Assembly: GCA_029624765.1 (NCBI GenBank)
Contig: JARSSO010000027.1
Location: forward strand, 34,921 to 98,920
DNA length: 64,000 nucleotides
Reading direction: 5' to 3'
Origin: Candidatus Contendibacter sp.
GTDB taxonomy: Bacteria; Pseudomonadota; Gammaproteobacteria; Competibacterales; Competibacteraceae
A program made the translations under genes and the position numbers. A model generated the notes under the pieces. That model saw only the letters and a program-made list of their open reading frames with translations, had not been told where the DNA came from and did no database searches. Numbering within the stretch: the stretch's first letter is position 1; each line of letters begins with the position of its first letter. Of the stretch, positions 30,548 to 38,821 are shown one piece after another.

Positions 30548-32467
30548 TCAGATTTCGCGCCCGAGCGCCTCCACCGCTTCCTGCGTTTCCAGCCATTCCG
30601 TTTCCAGCGCGGCCAGCTCCCGGTCCACTTCACCCTTGCGCATCAGCCACGTCTTGAGGCGGTTCTTGTTGGCGTCGTCGTAGCTGCCCGGATCGGCGAG
30701 AGCGGTTTGCAGGTCTCGCTGTTCGGCGTGCAATGTTTCCATCCGTTGTTCCAGTTGCCTGATGCGTCGCTCCAACGGCTTGCGCTGGAGCGCGAGTTGT
30801 TGCCGACGCTCCGCGTCCTGGCGTTTCTGTTCGCGGCGGTCGACGGCGCTGTTGCCGTTGCCGGCGGCGCGCGGCGCGGTGTCCCGGTTGACGGTGCGCT
30901 GACGCTCGCTCAGCCAGTCGCGGTAATCGTCCAGATCGCCGTCGAACGGCCGCGCTTGCCCATCCGCCACCAGCAGAAACTCGTCGGTGACCGTGCGCAG
31001 CAGATGGCGGTCGTGCGAGACCACGACCAGCGCGCCCTGGTAATCCTGCAAGGCCAGGGTCAGGGCATGGCGCATGTCAAGATCGAGATGGTTGGTCGGT
31101 TCGTCCAGCAGCAACAGATTGGGTCGCTGCCAAACCAACAGCGCCAGCGCCAGCCGCGCCTTTTCGCCACCGGAGAACGGTTCGACCGGGTCCAGCGCCC
31201 GGTCGCCGGCAAAGCCGAAACCGCCGATGAAATTCCGCAATTGCTGGTCGGAGGCGCGGTCGTCCAGTTGTTGCAAATGCCGCAAGGCGCTCCAATCGGG
31301 TCGTAACTGTTCCAATTGATGCTGGGCGAAATAGCCGATGGCCAAGCCTTGCCCGATTTCGATCCGTCCGGCCAGCGACGGCAACAGTCCGGCCAGCAGC
31401 TTGATCAGGGTGGATTTGCCGGCGCCGTTCGGCCCGAGCAGACCCAACCGGGCGCTGGGACCGATGACGAGATTGACGTTGTCCAAAACCTGCCGCTGGC
31501 CATAACCCGCCGCTACCTTCTCCACGCTCAACAGTGGGTTGGGCAATCGCTCCGGTGCGGCGAAACCGAATTCAAAGGGTGAATCGACGTGGGCGGCGGC
31601 GATACGCTCCATGCGCTCCAACGCCTTGATCCGGCTTTGCGCCTGGCGGGCCTTGGTGGCCTTGGCCCGGAAGCGGGTAATGAAGCTTTCCAGATGGGCG
31701 ATTTCCCGCTGCTGCTTTTCATACGCCGCCTGTTGCAGCGCCAGCCGGGCGGCGCGCTGCTCCTCGAAGGCGGCGTAGTTGCCGGGGTAAAGCGTGATTC
31801 GCCGCTGGTCGATGTGGGCGATGTGGCTGGCGACGTTGTCCAGTACATCGCGGTCGTGGGAGATGAGCAACAGCGTGCCTGGATAGGCGCGCAGCCATTG
31901 CTCCAGCCACAGCACGGCGTCGAGATCGAGATGGTTGGTCGGTTCGTCCAGCAGCAGCAGATCGGAGCGGCACATCAAGGCCCGCGCCAGGTTCAGCCGC
32001 ACCCGCCAGCCACCCGAGAATTCCGCGACCGGCCGTTCCATCTGGTCGGCGTTGAAACCGAGTCCGGCCATCAGCTTGCCGGCGCGGGCGCGGGCGCTAT
32101 AACCGCCGATGGCGTCGAACCGCGCGTGTAGCTCCGCCTGGTGCGCACCGTCGTGGGCAGCCTCGGCGGCTTGCAGGTCGCGTTCGATCTGGCGCAATTC
32201 GGCGTCGCCGTCCAGCACGAAATCCAGCGCGGGCATCGGCAATGCCGGGGTTTCCTGGGCGACATGGGCGATGACCCAGCGCGGCGGGAGATCAAGGTCA
32301 CCGGCGTCGGGATGCAGTTCGTCCAACAACAGCGAAAACAGACTGGACTTGCCACAGCCGTTGGCGCCGATCACCCCGACCTTCCAGCCGGGATGAATCG
32401 TTACCGAGGTGGTTTCAAACAGCGGCTTGCCGCCGCGTTGCAGGGAAAGTTGGCGCAGAGTCAGCAT
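30548..32467 (-). CDS. yheS: ABC-F family ATPase, YheS-like
   Basis: 639 residues. Soluble ABC-F proteins bind the ribosome E site and relieve stalled translation; none exports substrates. Two ABC domains: Walker A GVIGANGCGKSSLF and LLGPNGAGKSTLIKLLAGLL, each with signature (FSGGWRVRLNLA, FSGGEKARLALA) and LLLLDEPTNHLDLD. The interdomain linker has FRAKATKARQAQSRIKALER, typical of the family, and the C-terminal coiled coil matches YheS rather than EttA or Uup. ATG at 32467 is preferred over a TTG at 32476. It is convergent with prfB and divergent from moeB. Confidence 0.9.
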   Translation of the reverse strand: MLTLRQLSLQRGGKPLFETTSVTIHPGWKVGVIGANGCGKSSLFSLLLDELHPDAGDLDLPPRWVIAHVAQETPALPMPALDFVLDGDAELRQIERDLQAAEAAHDGAHQAELHARFDAIGGYSARARAGKLMAGLGFNADQMERPVAEFSGGWRVRLNLARALMCRSDLLLLDEPTNHLDLDAVLWLEQWLRAYPGTLLLISHDRDVLDNVASHIAHIDQRRITLYPGNYAAFEEQRAARLALQQAAYEKQQREIAHLESFITRFRAKATKARQAQSRIKALERMERIAAAHVDSPFEFGFAAPERLPNPLLSVEKVAAGYGQRQVLDNVNLVIGPSARLGLLGPNGAGKSTLIKLLAGLLPSLAGRIEIGQGLAIGYFAQHQLEQLRPDWSALRHLQQLDDRASDQQLRNFIGGFGFAGDRALDPVEPFSGGEKARLALALLVWQRPNLLLLDEPTNHLDLDMRHALTLALQDYQGALVVVSHDRHLLRTVTDEFLLVADGQARPFDGDLDDYRDWLSERQRTVNRDTAPRAAGNGNSAVDRREQKRQDAERRQQLALQRKPLERRIRQLEQRMETLHAEQRDLQTALADPGSYDDANKNRLKTWLMRKGEVDRELAALETEWLETQEAVEALGREI

Positions 32468-32503
32468 GGCGGACAAAGTTTACCAGTTTGCCGGCAATGG
32501 TGA

Positions 32504-32532
32504 TTCAACGGGTTGGTCAGGCCTATTACAAT
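32504..32532 (+). promoter_or_regulatory. possible promoter of moeB
   Basis: TTCAAC (32504-32509), a 17-bp spacer and TACAAT (32527-32532) lie 42 bp before the moeB start. The -35 is weak, the -10 good. Confidence 0.4.
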
Positions 32533-32574
32533 CGGACATCATCCAAATTCCCGTCCACCACGCTTCGAACCGCC

Positions 32575-33324
32575 ATGACCGATGAAGAACTGTTGCGCTA
32601 CAGCCGGCAAATTCTGCTGCCGGACTTCGACATCGAAGGGCAAGAGCGGCTGCGTCAGTCCGGCGTGTTGATCGTCGGCCTGGGTGGGCTGGGGTCGGCG
32701 GTGGCGATGTATCTGGCGGCAGCGGGCATCGGAAGTTTGACGCTGGTGGATTTCGACCGGGTGGACCTGTCCAATTTGCAACGGCAGATCATCCACCGCA
32801 CGGCGGATATCGGCCGGCCCAAGGTCGAATCGGCGCGCGACACACTCTTGGCGCTGAATCCGCTGGTGGAGATCGTCGCCGTCCCGAAAATGCTGGACGA
32901 CACCGAATTGCTGGAACAGGCGCGGCGGGCCGACGTGGTGGTGGACGCCTGCGACAATCTGCCGACCCGACTGGCCATCAACGCCGCCTGCGTGCAGGCT
33001 GGCGTGCCGCTGGTGTCCGGGGCGGCGATCCGGCTGGAAGGACAGCTACTCGTCTGGCGACCGGGCGGGACTGGCGCCTGCTACCGCTGTCTGTACCGCG
33101 ACGCGGAAGTAACCACCGAGACCTGCGCGCAAACCGGCGTGCTTGCCCCGGTGGTCGGCGTGATCGGCGGCTTGCAGGCGGTGGAAGTGGTCAAGGTGCT
33201 GACCGGGCTTGGCGAGACGCTCGACGGTCGACTGCTGCTGCTGGATGCCGCGCGCATGGAATGGCGGACGCTAAAGGTTCCGCGTTGGCCGGAATGTCCG
33301 GTGTGCGGCGATAAAACGGCATGA
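32575..33324 (+). CDS. moeB: MoeB/ThiF-family adenylyltransferase
   Basis: 249 residues. Activates the C-terminal glycine of a ubiquitin-like sulfur carrier (MoaD or ThiS) as acyl-adenylate for molybdopterin or thiazole synthesis. N-terminal LLRYSRQILLPDFDIEGQE and the nucleotide-binding VLIVGLGGLGSAVAMYLAAAG are classic, as is VDFDRVDLSNLQRQIIH. Zinc Cys pairs are CYRCLY and CPVCGD, and the catalytic Cys lies in TETCAQTGVLAPVVGVIG. No rhodanese domain is attached. MoeB and ThiF cannot be separated by sequence alone. A DUF1028 gene follows 49 bp later. Confidence 0.9.
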   Translation: MTDEELLRYSRQILLPDFDIEGQERLRQSGVLIVGLGGLGSAVAMYLAAAGIGSLTLVDFDRVDLSNLQRQIIHRTADIGRPKVESARDTLLALNPLVEIVAVPKMLDDTELLEQARRADVVVDACDNLPTRLAINAACVQAGVPLVSGAAIRLEGQLLVWRPGGTGACYRCLYRDAEVTTETCAQTGVLAPVVGVIGGLQAVEVVKVLTGLGETLDGRLLLLDAARMEWRTLKVPRWPECPVCGDKTA

Positions 33325-33373
33325 TGGTTCATCCATCCACCAAATTCAGCGAAACCTCAACGGAGAAACCCGC

Positions 33374-34303
33374 ATGACCTTTTCCATCGTCGCGTTCGAT
33401 CCCGCCAACGGCGATCTCGGCGTCGCCGTGCAGTCCAAGTTTCCCAATGTCGGCGTCTCCATCCCGTTCGCCAAGGCGGGAGTTGGAGCAGTGGCAACCC
33501 AATCCTATTGCAACACCAGCTATGGCCCGCGCGGGCTGGCGCTGCTGGAAAACGGCGCTTCGCCCGAACAGGCGGTGGCGATTCTGACCGGTGCCGACGC
33601 ACAGCGGGATTATCGCCAGGTCGGCATCATCGACGCCCAGGGTCATGCCGCCAGTTTCACCGGCGCGCGTTGTTTCGACTGGGCCGGCAGCTTGCGGGGA
33701 GCGTGCTGCGCGGCCCAGGGCAATACCCTGGCCGGCCCGCCGGTCGTGGAGAGCATGGTGCGGACGTTCGAGACCACGCCCGGACCGCTGGCGGTGCGAT
33801 TGATGGCCGCCTTGCAGGCTGGCCAAGCCAACGGCGGCGACCGGCGCGGCCAGCAATCGGCGGCGCTCAAGGTCGCGCGGGCCGGCGGTGGTTATGGCGG
33901 TTTCGACGACCGCTACGTGGACATCTCGGTTTACGACCATCCCGCGCCCATCGCCGAACTGGAACGGCTGTATGCCATTCACCGCCTGACCTACTTCCGC
34001 GGCGACCCCGGCCAGTTGGTCAGGATCGATACCGCCCTCGCCAACGAGTTGCAGCAAATCCTCCACGCGCGCGGCTTCCACAAGGGCGTCGCCAGCGGCG
34101 TGTGCGACGAGGAAACGCTGCGGGCGCTGCGCGATTTCATGGGTTGGGAAAACTACGACGAGCGAATCCGCGACGACGACCGGATCGATCTGGAAGTGCT
34201 GGCCGACATTCGCCAGAAACATGCGGCCTGGTTGCGGGCACGCGGTCGAACGGAAACGACTGGCTCTTTCAGTCCGCCGGGCGCCGTCCAGGGACGCTCG
34301 TAG
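33374..34303 (+). CDS. DUF1028 family protein (Ntn-hydrolase-like)
   Basis: 309 residues. The first 220 match DUF1028, an Ntn-hydrolase-like family of unknown reaction: MTFSIVAFDPANGDLGVAVQ, GAVATQSYCNTSYGPRGLAL, GIIDAQGHAASFTGA and GNTLAGPPVVESM. The rest holds the peptidoglycan-binding-like helical tail seen in some members (LQQILHARGFHKG). GGAG stands 9 bases before the ATG. No signal peptide, so the tail may bind something other than cell wall. The nitroreductase gene follows by 22 bp and is probably cotranscribed. Confidence 0.85.
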   Translation: MTFSIVAFDPANGDLGVAVQSKFPNVGVSIPFAKAGVGAVATQSYCNTSYGPRGLALLENGASPEQAVAILTGADAQRDYRQVGIIDAQGHAASFTGARCFDWAGSLRGACCAAQGNTLAGPPVVESMVRTFETTPGPLAVRLMAALQAGQANGGDRRGQQSAALKVARAGGGYGGFDDRYVDISVYDHPAPIAELERLYAIHRLTYFRGDPGQLVRIDTALANELQQILHARGFHKGVASGVCDEETLRALRDFMGWENYDERIRDDDRIDLEVLADIRQKHAAWLRARGRTETTGSFSPPGAVQGRS

Positions 34304-34325
34304 CCGTCTTTCAAGCACGCCGCCC

Positions 34326-35954
34326 ATGATACCCGACCGCCCCGATACCACTCCCCTCGCGCGGGTCATCGCCTACCATCAGGCGAGCAAGCATCACCTG
34401 AACCGCTACGCACCCGGTCCTGGCGGACTCGACTGGGCCAATCAGCCCGATCCGTTTCGTCGCTACGCTGGAGCGCCGCGCCTTGAGCTCCCGTTGCGAG
34501 CCGACTCCCTGGCCACCCCGTTCGAGTCGATCCGGCGCGGCGAGCGGTCAGCCCCCTACCCTCTCGAACGCGACTCGCTGGCGATCCTGTTCGAACTGGC
34601 GCTAGGGCTGTCGGCCTGGAAGCAGCACGCGGGTTCGCGCTGGGCGCTGCGCTGCAATCCGTCCAGCGGCAACCTGCACCCGACCGAGGGCTATCTGATC
34701 TGCCCCGCCCTGCCCGGCCTGAACGCCGGCGTCCATCACTACCTGAGCCACGATCATGTGCTCGAACAGCGCGCCGCGCCGCGCCGCTCAACCTGGGGCA
34801 ACGGACTATCCGGCGGAGTGGTGTTGGCGCTGACCGGCGTTCACTGGCGCGAAGCCTGGAAGTACGGCCTGCGGGCCTACCGCTACTGCCAGCACGATTG
34901 CGGCCACGCCATCGCCGCCGTCGCCTACGCCGCCGCCGCGCTGGGCTGGCGGGCGCGGTTGCTCGCCGGCTGGGGCGACGCCGATTTGGCGGCCGTGCTG
35001 GGGCTGGACCGGGCGGAAGATTTCGCCGACGCCGAACTTGAAAGCCCGGAGGTCGCGTTGTGGGTGGGCCCCGAACCGTCGCCGATGGATTTGTCGCCCG
35101 GCACGCTGGCGCGCGATCTCTCCTTCACCGGTCGCGCCAACCGGCTGAGCCATGCTCAGCGCGACTGGCCCGGCATCGATGAGGTCGACCACGCCGCCCA
35201 TCGACCCGGCGCGATTCCGTCGCCCGTCTTCCAACCCCCTCCGCGCCCACCCCTGGCCGAGTCCGGCTGCCAGGCCAGCGCCGCGACGCTGATTCGCCAA
35301 CGGCGCAGCGCGGTGGCGTTCGACGGCGCGACCACGCTTCCCGCCGAGCGCTGGTTCGGGATGCTGGACGCGCTGCTGCCGCGTCCGGACGCGCCGCCGC
35401 TCGATGCCTGGCCGTGGTGGCCGCGCGTGCATCCGCTGTTGTTCACCCACCGGGTCGAAGGCGTATCGCCCGGCATCTACTTGCTGGCGCGGACGGCGGA
35501 GGCACTACCGGAATTGCGCGGCGCGTTGCATGGCGAATGGGAGTGGTCGCGAGTCGAACCAGCGCCGGAACATCTGCCGTTGTACCGGCTCACTGTGGGC
35601 GACGCCCGCGACGCGGCGCGCGCGATTTCCTGTCATCAGGACATCGCCGCCGATTCCTGCTTCGCGGTCGGCTTTCTGACCGAGTTCGCGGGTCCGCTCC
35701 AGGGCCAGCCGTGGGCCTACCGGGAACTGTTCTGGGAAACCGGCCTGCTGGGGCAGAGCCTCTACCTGGAAGCGGAAGCCGCCGGCATCCGCGCCACCGG
35801 CATCGGCTGTTTCTTCGACGACGCCATGCACCGATTGCTGGGGCTGGACGGCCTGGCGTGGCAGTCGCTGTATCACTTCACCGTCGGCAGCCCCATCGAG
35901 GATCGGCGCGTGCGGAACCTGCCGCCTTACGTGCATTTGCGCCGGCCGGATTGA
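34326..35954 (+). CDS. tandem nitroreductase-fold protein, SagB-like
   Basis: 542 residues. Two nitroreductase-like halves. The first (about 60-260) has NPSSGNLHPTEGYLI, a strong SagB/ThcOx-type FMN pocket signature, and CQHDCGHAIAAVAYAAAALG. The second (about 310-540) has IRQRRSAVAFDGATTLP and ETGLLGQSLYLEAEAAGIRA, followed by TGIGCFFDD. SagB proteins oxidise azolines in peptide natural products, but stand-alone two-domain members are common and unassigned. No cyclodehydratase or precursor peptide gene is nearby, so a natural-product role is not supported. Confidence 0.8.
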   Translation: MIPDRPDTTPLARVIAYHQASKHHLNRYAPGPGGLDWANQPDPFRRYAGAPRLELPLRADSLATPFESIRRGERSAPYPLERDSLAILFELALGLSAWKQHAGSRWALRCNPSSGNLHPTEGYLICPALPGLNAGVHHYLSHDHVLEQRAAPRRSTWGNGLSGGVVLALTGVHWREAWKYGLRAYRYCQHDCGHAIAAVAYAAAALGWRARLLAGWGDADLAAVLGLDRAEDFADAELESPEVALWVGPEPSPMDLSPGTLARDLSFTGRANRLSHAQRDWPGIDEVDHAAHRPGAIPSPVFQPPPRPPLAESGCQASAATLIRQRRSAVAFDGATTLPAERWFGMLDALLPRPDAPPLDAWPWWPRVHPLLFTHRVEGVSPGIYLLARTAEALPELRGALHGEWEWSRVEPAPEHLPLYRLTVGDARDAARAISCHQDIAADSCFAVGFLTEFAGPLQGQPWAYRELFWETGLLGQSLYLEAEAAGIRATGIGCFFDDAMHRLLGLDGLAWQSLYHFTVGSPIEDRRVRNLPPYVHLRRPD

Positions 35955-35996
35955 TTCGGTCCCCAGTCAAAAGTCTTCCACCGGCCGAAACCATGA

Positions 35997-36018
35997 GGGG
36001 CAACCGGTCGGTTGCCCC
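35997..36018. terminator. hairpin between convergent genes
   Basis: GGGGCAACCG and CGGTTGCCCC are perfect complements two bases apart, between the convergent nitroreductase and CBS genes. There is no T-run. Likely a shared transcript end. Confidence 0.5.
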
Positions 36019-36106
36019 CCACGAATATTCGGTTGGAACCCTCATGACGCCGGCTGATGATCGAGGAACTGTCGGTACAGGTCGGCGCCGCTCGTCAAAG
36101 CGGTGG

Positions 36107-36706
36107 TTACAACGCGGCCCCAGCTTTCTCCAATTCGGCATAGGTGGTCGGCTGCCGCGAGCGATTGATGTCCAACCCCAGCCGCGCGCCAATCTCCGAC
36201 AGCGAGAAAATGCCGCGCACCGCCGGTATCTCGGTTTCGGGATCGATGTCCAGGACCAGGGCGTGCTGGCGGTTGACCTGCCGCAGGGTCGCGATGATGT
36301 CCCCCACTCGCGCATCCAGTACGTCTTCCATCATCAATACTTCCAGTTTCACTCGAAGGGTCATGACATCGGAGACGAACAGGTCCTCGCGAGTGCAGTG
36401 GGCCTTGGCCAAAATCCGGTTGACCTTCTCGCCGTCGATATCGCGGCTGGTGACCAATCCGAGGATGTTGTCATCGGCATCGACGACCAGCAGGATGCGC
36501 ACTCCGCGCTTGATCATGATGTCCAAGCCCTGGCTGAGCGGGGTCGATAGTTCGGCGGTGACGGCGGTCACCTGGCAGAGGTCGGTCATCACCGACAACG
36601 CGGGGTCGTCGGTGGTGATGCGTCGGGGCAACCGCTGCTTGGGTCGAGCGTAGCGAATTCCCCGGTCTAGGCGGTGCAGGGGCAACAAACGATAAGGGTG
36701 TTTCAT
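36107..36706 (-). CDS. two-CBS-domain protein
   Basis: 199 residues. A CBS pair: the first from about 37 (VMTDLCQVTAVTAELSTPLS then MIKRGVRILLVVDADDNILG, LVTSRD), the second from about 112 (VSDVMT, DIIATLRQVNRQHALVLD, AVRGIFSLSEIGARLG). CBS pairs bind adenine nucleotides or SAM and act as energy or ligand sensors. No enzyme domain is fused, so it probably regulates a partner in trans. AGGAGAG sits 7 bases before the ATG at 36706, one of the best ribosome sites in the window. The upstream region (36710-36830) is AT-rich and likely holds its promoter. Confidence 0.88.
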   Translation of the reverse strand: MKHPYRLLPLHRLDRGIRYARPKQRLPRRITTDDPALSVMTDLCQVTAVTAELSTPLSQGLDIMIKRGVRILLVVDADDNILGLVTSRDIDGEKVNRILAKAHCTREDLFVSDVMTLRVKLEVLMMEDVLDARVGDIIATLRQVNRQHALVLDIDPETEIPAVRGIFSLSEIGARLGLDINRSRQPTTYAELEKAGAAL

Positions 36707-36880
36707 CAAGGCTCTCTCCTGTATGTCGGCACAACGGCGGCTATAGCCATCGTTCGTTATTATTTGCCACCGAATTATAAGGAATTATTAATTGTTAATA
36801 AATGTGGAAAATTGTCGTGCTCATATCCCGTTCGCTGGTAGCGCGGAAGCAAACCCGCCGCATCGGCGTTACCCCCTACC

Positions 36881-38578
36881 CTATCCCCCGCGCCCATAGC
36901 ACCAGAACCCCGCCAACAGCAATCCCCCGCCCAGCAGCCAGGCATCCGACTGCAACAGGGTCAGCACCCCGCCGAGAACGCAGGCGGCGCCAAGAATGGC
37001 CCCGCGCAACCCCATCAGCGGGCTGGCGGCCGGCGCGGGGTCGGGGCGGTCGAGCGCGCGAGACGACCGGGCCAGCAGTTCGGGCAGCCGCCCGGCCAGA
37101 TCGAGCAGTTCCGGACCGTTGCGCCACAATTCCCGCGCCAGGCGCTTCACCTGGAACTGCTCGCGGAAGATGCGACCAATGTACAACCGCGACAGCGCGA
37201 CCACATCCAAATTGGGGTCCACCATCCGCCCGACCCCCTCGAACGTGACCAGTGCCTTGACCATCAGCACCAGATCGACCCGAAAATACATCCGGTAGCG
37301 GCTGCCCAGCCGCATCGATTCCAAAATCAGCCGGGCGATACTGAAATCGCCATGCCGGGCGCGCAGCAGGAAGCGCCGCGACAACTCCACCACCGCCCGC
37401 CGGAATTCGGCGGGGTTGCCGCCCGGCCCGAGATCGGCGATGCCGCTCAGATGCCAGGCAGCCTTCTCGACATCGCCGTTGACCAGGGCATGGTAGTAGT
37501 ACAACAGCCGCCGCCGGGTCTCGTCCCCAAACCGGCCGACCATGCCCAGGTCCACGAACCCTACCCGAACCTCCGGACCCGGCAGGATCAGCAGGTTGCC
37601 GGCGTGCAAATCCGCGTGAAAGAAACCGTCCCGGTACAGCATCCGCAAAATCGCCAGCGCGCCCAGCTTGACCACCCGCGTCCGCGCCGCTTCCTCCAGG
37701 TCGAAGGTTGCCGGCTCGCCCGGCTTGAAGCCTTCCAGATATTCCATGGTCAGCACGCTGGCGCTGCTCAGTTCCCGGACTATGCGCGGAAACACGATGG
37801 CCGGCAGATCGTGAAAATGCGCGGCGAAGGTTTCGCCATGGTCCGCCTCGGTGGTCAGGTCCAGTTCGCGGACGGTATAGACGCGAAATTCCCTGATGAT
37901 GGCGGCGGGCTGATAATGAGGAAACAGCCGGTTCAGCACGCCGCCGAGCAGACGCAGCAACACCAGATCGGCCAACACCGTCTCGCGCACGCCAGGCTTG
38001 AGCGCCTTGATCACCACGGCCTGACCCGCGCGGGTCGTGGCGCGATGCACCTGCGCCAGCGAGGCGGAACCGAGCGGCCGCTCCTCGACCTGGGCGAACA
38101 ACTCCGGCAATGGCTGGCCCAACTCGGCCTCGATCAGCGCGCGAATCGTCGCGAAGGGCACGGCGGGAACCTGATCGAACAGGTTTTTCAACTCATCGGT
38201 GAGGACGCGCGGCAGCATGTCCTCGCGCACCGCCATGATCTGGCCCAGTTTGATATAGGTCGGGCCGAGCCGCTCCAGCCGCAGGCGCAACTGGACGGCG
38301 AACGGCAGATCGACCAGCGCCGGGTCCAGTCGCCGCGCCGCCAGCACCGCCGCCCGCCGGATCAACCATCCCCCGCGCCCCGCCGTCGGCGGCAGGGCGC
38401 GCGCATAGGCCACCAGACCGCCCGCCAGCAACCCGCACCACTGCCCGTTGATCCGCAGCCAGCGCCGAAACAACCGCCGGTAGCGCGCCAGCGGCTGAAA
38501 CAGTAAGGGTGGAACAGCGCCCGAATCCGGCGCCGCGGGGACAGGGGACGGAGAGGGCGTGCGCGAATCCTCGGCCAT
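36881..38578 (-). CDS. ubiB: UbiB/ABC1 (AarF) family atypical kinase
   Basis: 565 residues. UbiB-type ATPases are needed for ubiquinone synthesis, probably by handling lipid precursors at the membrane. The family KxGQ segment is PTYIKLGQIMAVREDMLP near residue 106; PLGSASLAQVHRA is the Ala-rich loop variant, VVIKALKPGV holds the ATP-binding Lys, and GFFHADLHAGNLLIL with GFVDLGMVGR are the catalytic and metal sites. Two hydrophobic segments at the C-terminus (about 520-560) anchor it in the membrane. A long Pro/Ser N-terminal lead and absence of ubiE/ubiJ neighbours leave open that it is another ABC1 paralogue. Confidence 0.78.
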   Translation of the reverse strand: MAEDSRTPSPSPVPAAPDSGAVPPLLFQPLARYRRLFRRWLRINGQWCGLLAGGLVAYARALPPTAGRGGWLIRRAAVLAARRLDPALVDLPFAVQLRLRLERLGPTYIKLGQIMAVREDMLPRVLTDELKNLFDQVPAVPFATIRALIEAELGQPLPELFAQVEERPLGSASLAQVHRATTRAGQAVVIKALKPGVRETVLADLVLLRLLGGVLNRLFPHYQPAAIIREFRVYTVRELDLTTEADHGETFAAHFHDLPAIVFPRIVRELSSASVLTMEYLEGFKPGEPATFDLEEAARTRVVKLGALAILRMLYRDGFFHADLHAGNLLILPGPEVRVGFVDLGMVGRFGDETRRRLLYYYHALVNGDVEKAAWHLSGIADLGPGGNPAEFRRAVVELSRRFLLRARHGDFSIARLILESMRLGSRYRMYFRVDLVLMVKALVTFEGVGRMVDPNLDVVALSRLYIGRIFREQFQVKRLARELWRNGPELLDLAGRLPELLARSSRALDRPDPAPAASPLMGLRGAILGAACVLGGVLTLLQSDAWLLGGGLLLAGFWCYGRGG

Positions 38579-38821
38579 GCGGCAAATAACCGACGACGAT
38601 TATTGTTCTAAAATTTAAGGAAACAGCCGCGCGGGCGAAGCGCGCGAATTGCAGCAGTATAGCAACCCGATGAAAAGGCGCACGGAATCCGGACGGTAAC
38701 GGTTCGGGATCGTGTCCTCCGTAACCAAGGCGCGGAGACCGCTCGGCGCATGTCGGGGGCTGTCGAGATTCATCCGCGGGTCGTAAAATGCGCAACAGCG
38801 GCTGGCGGCAAGGAGGGAATG

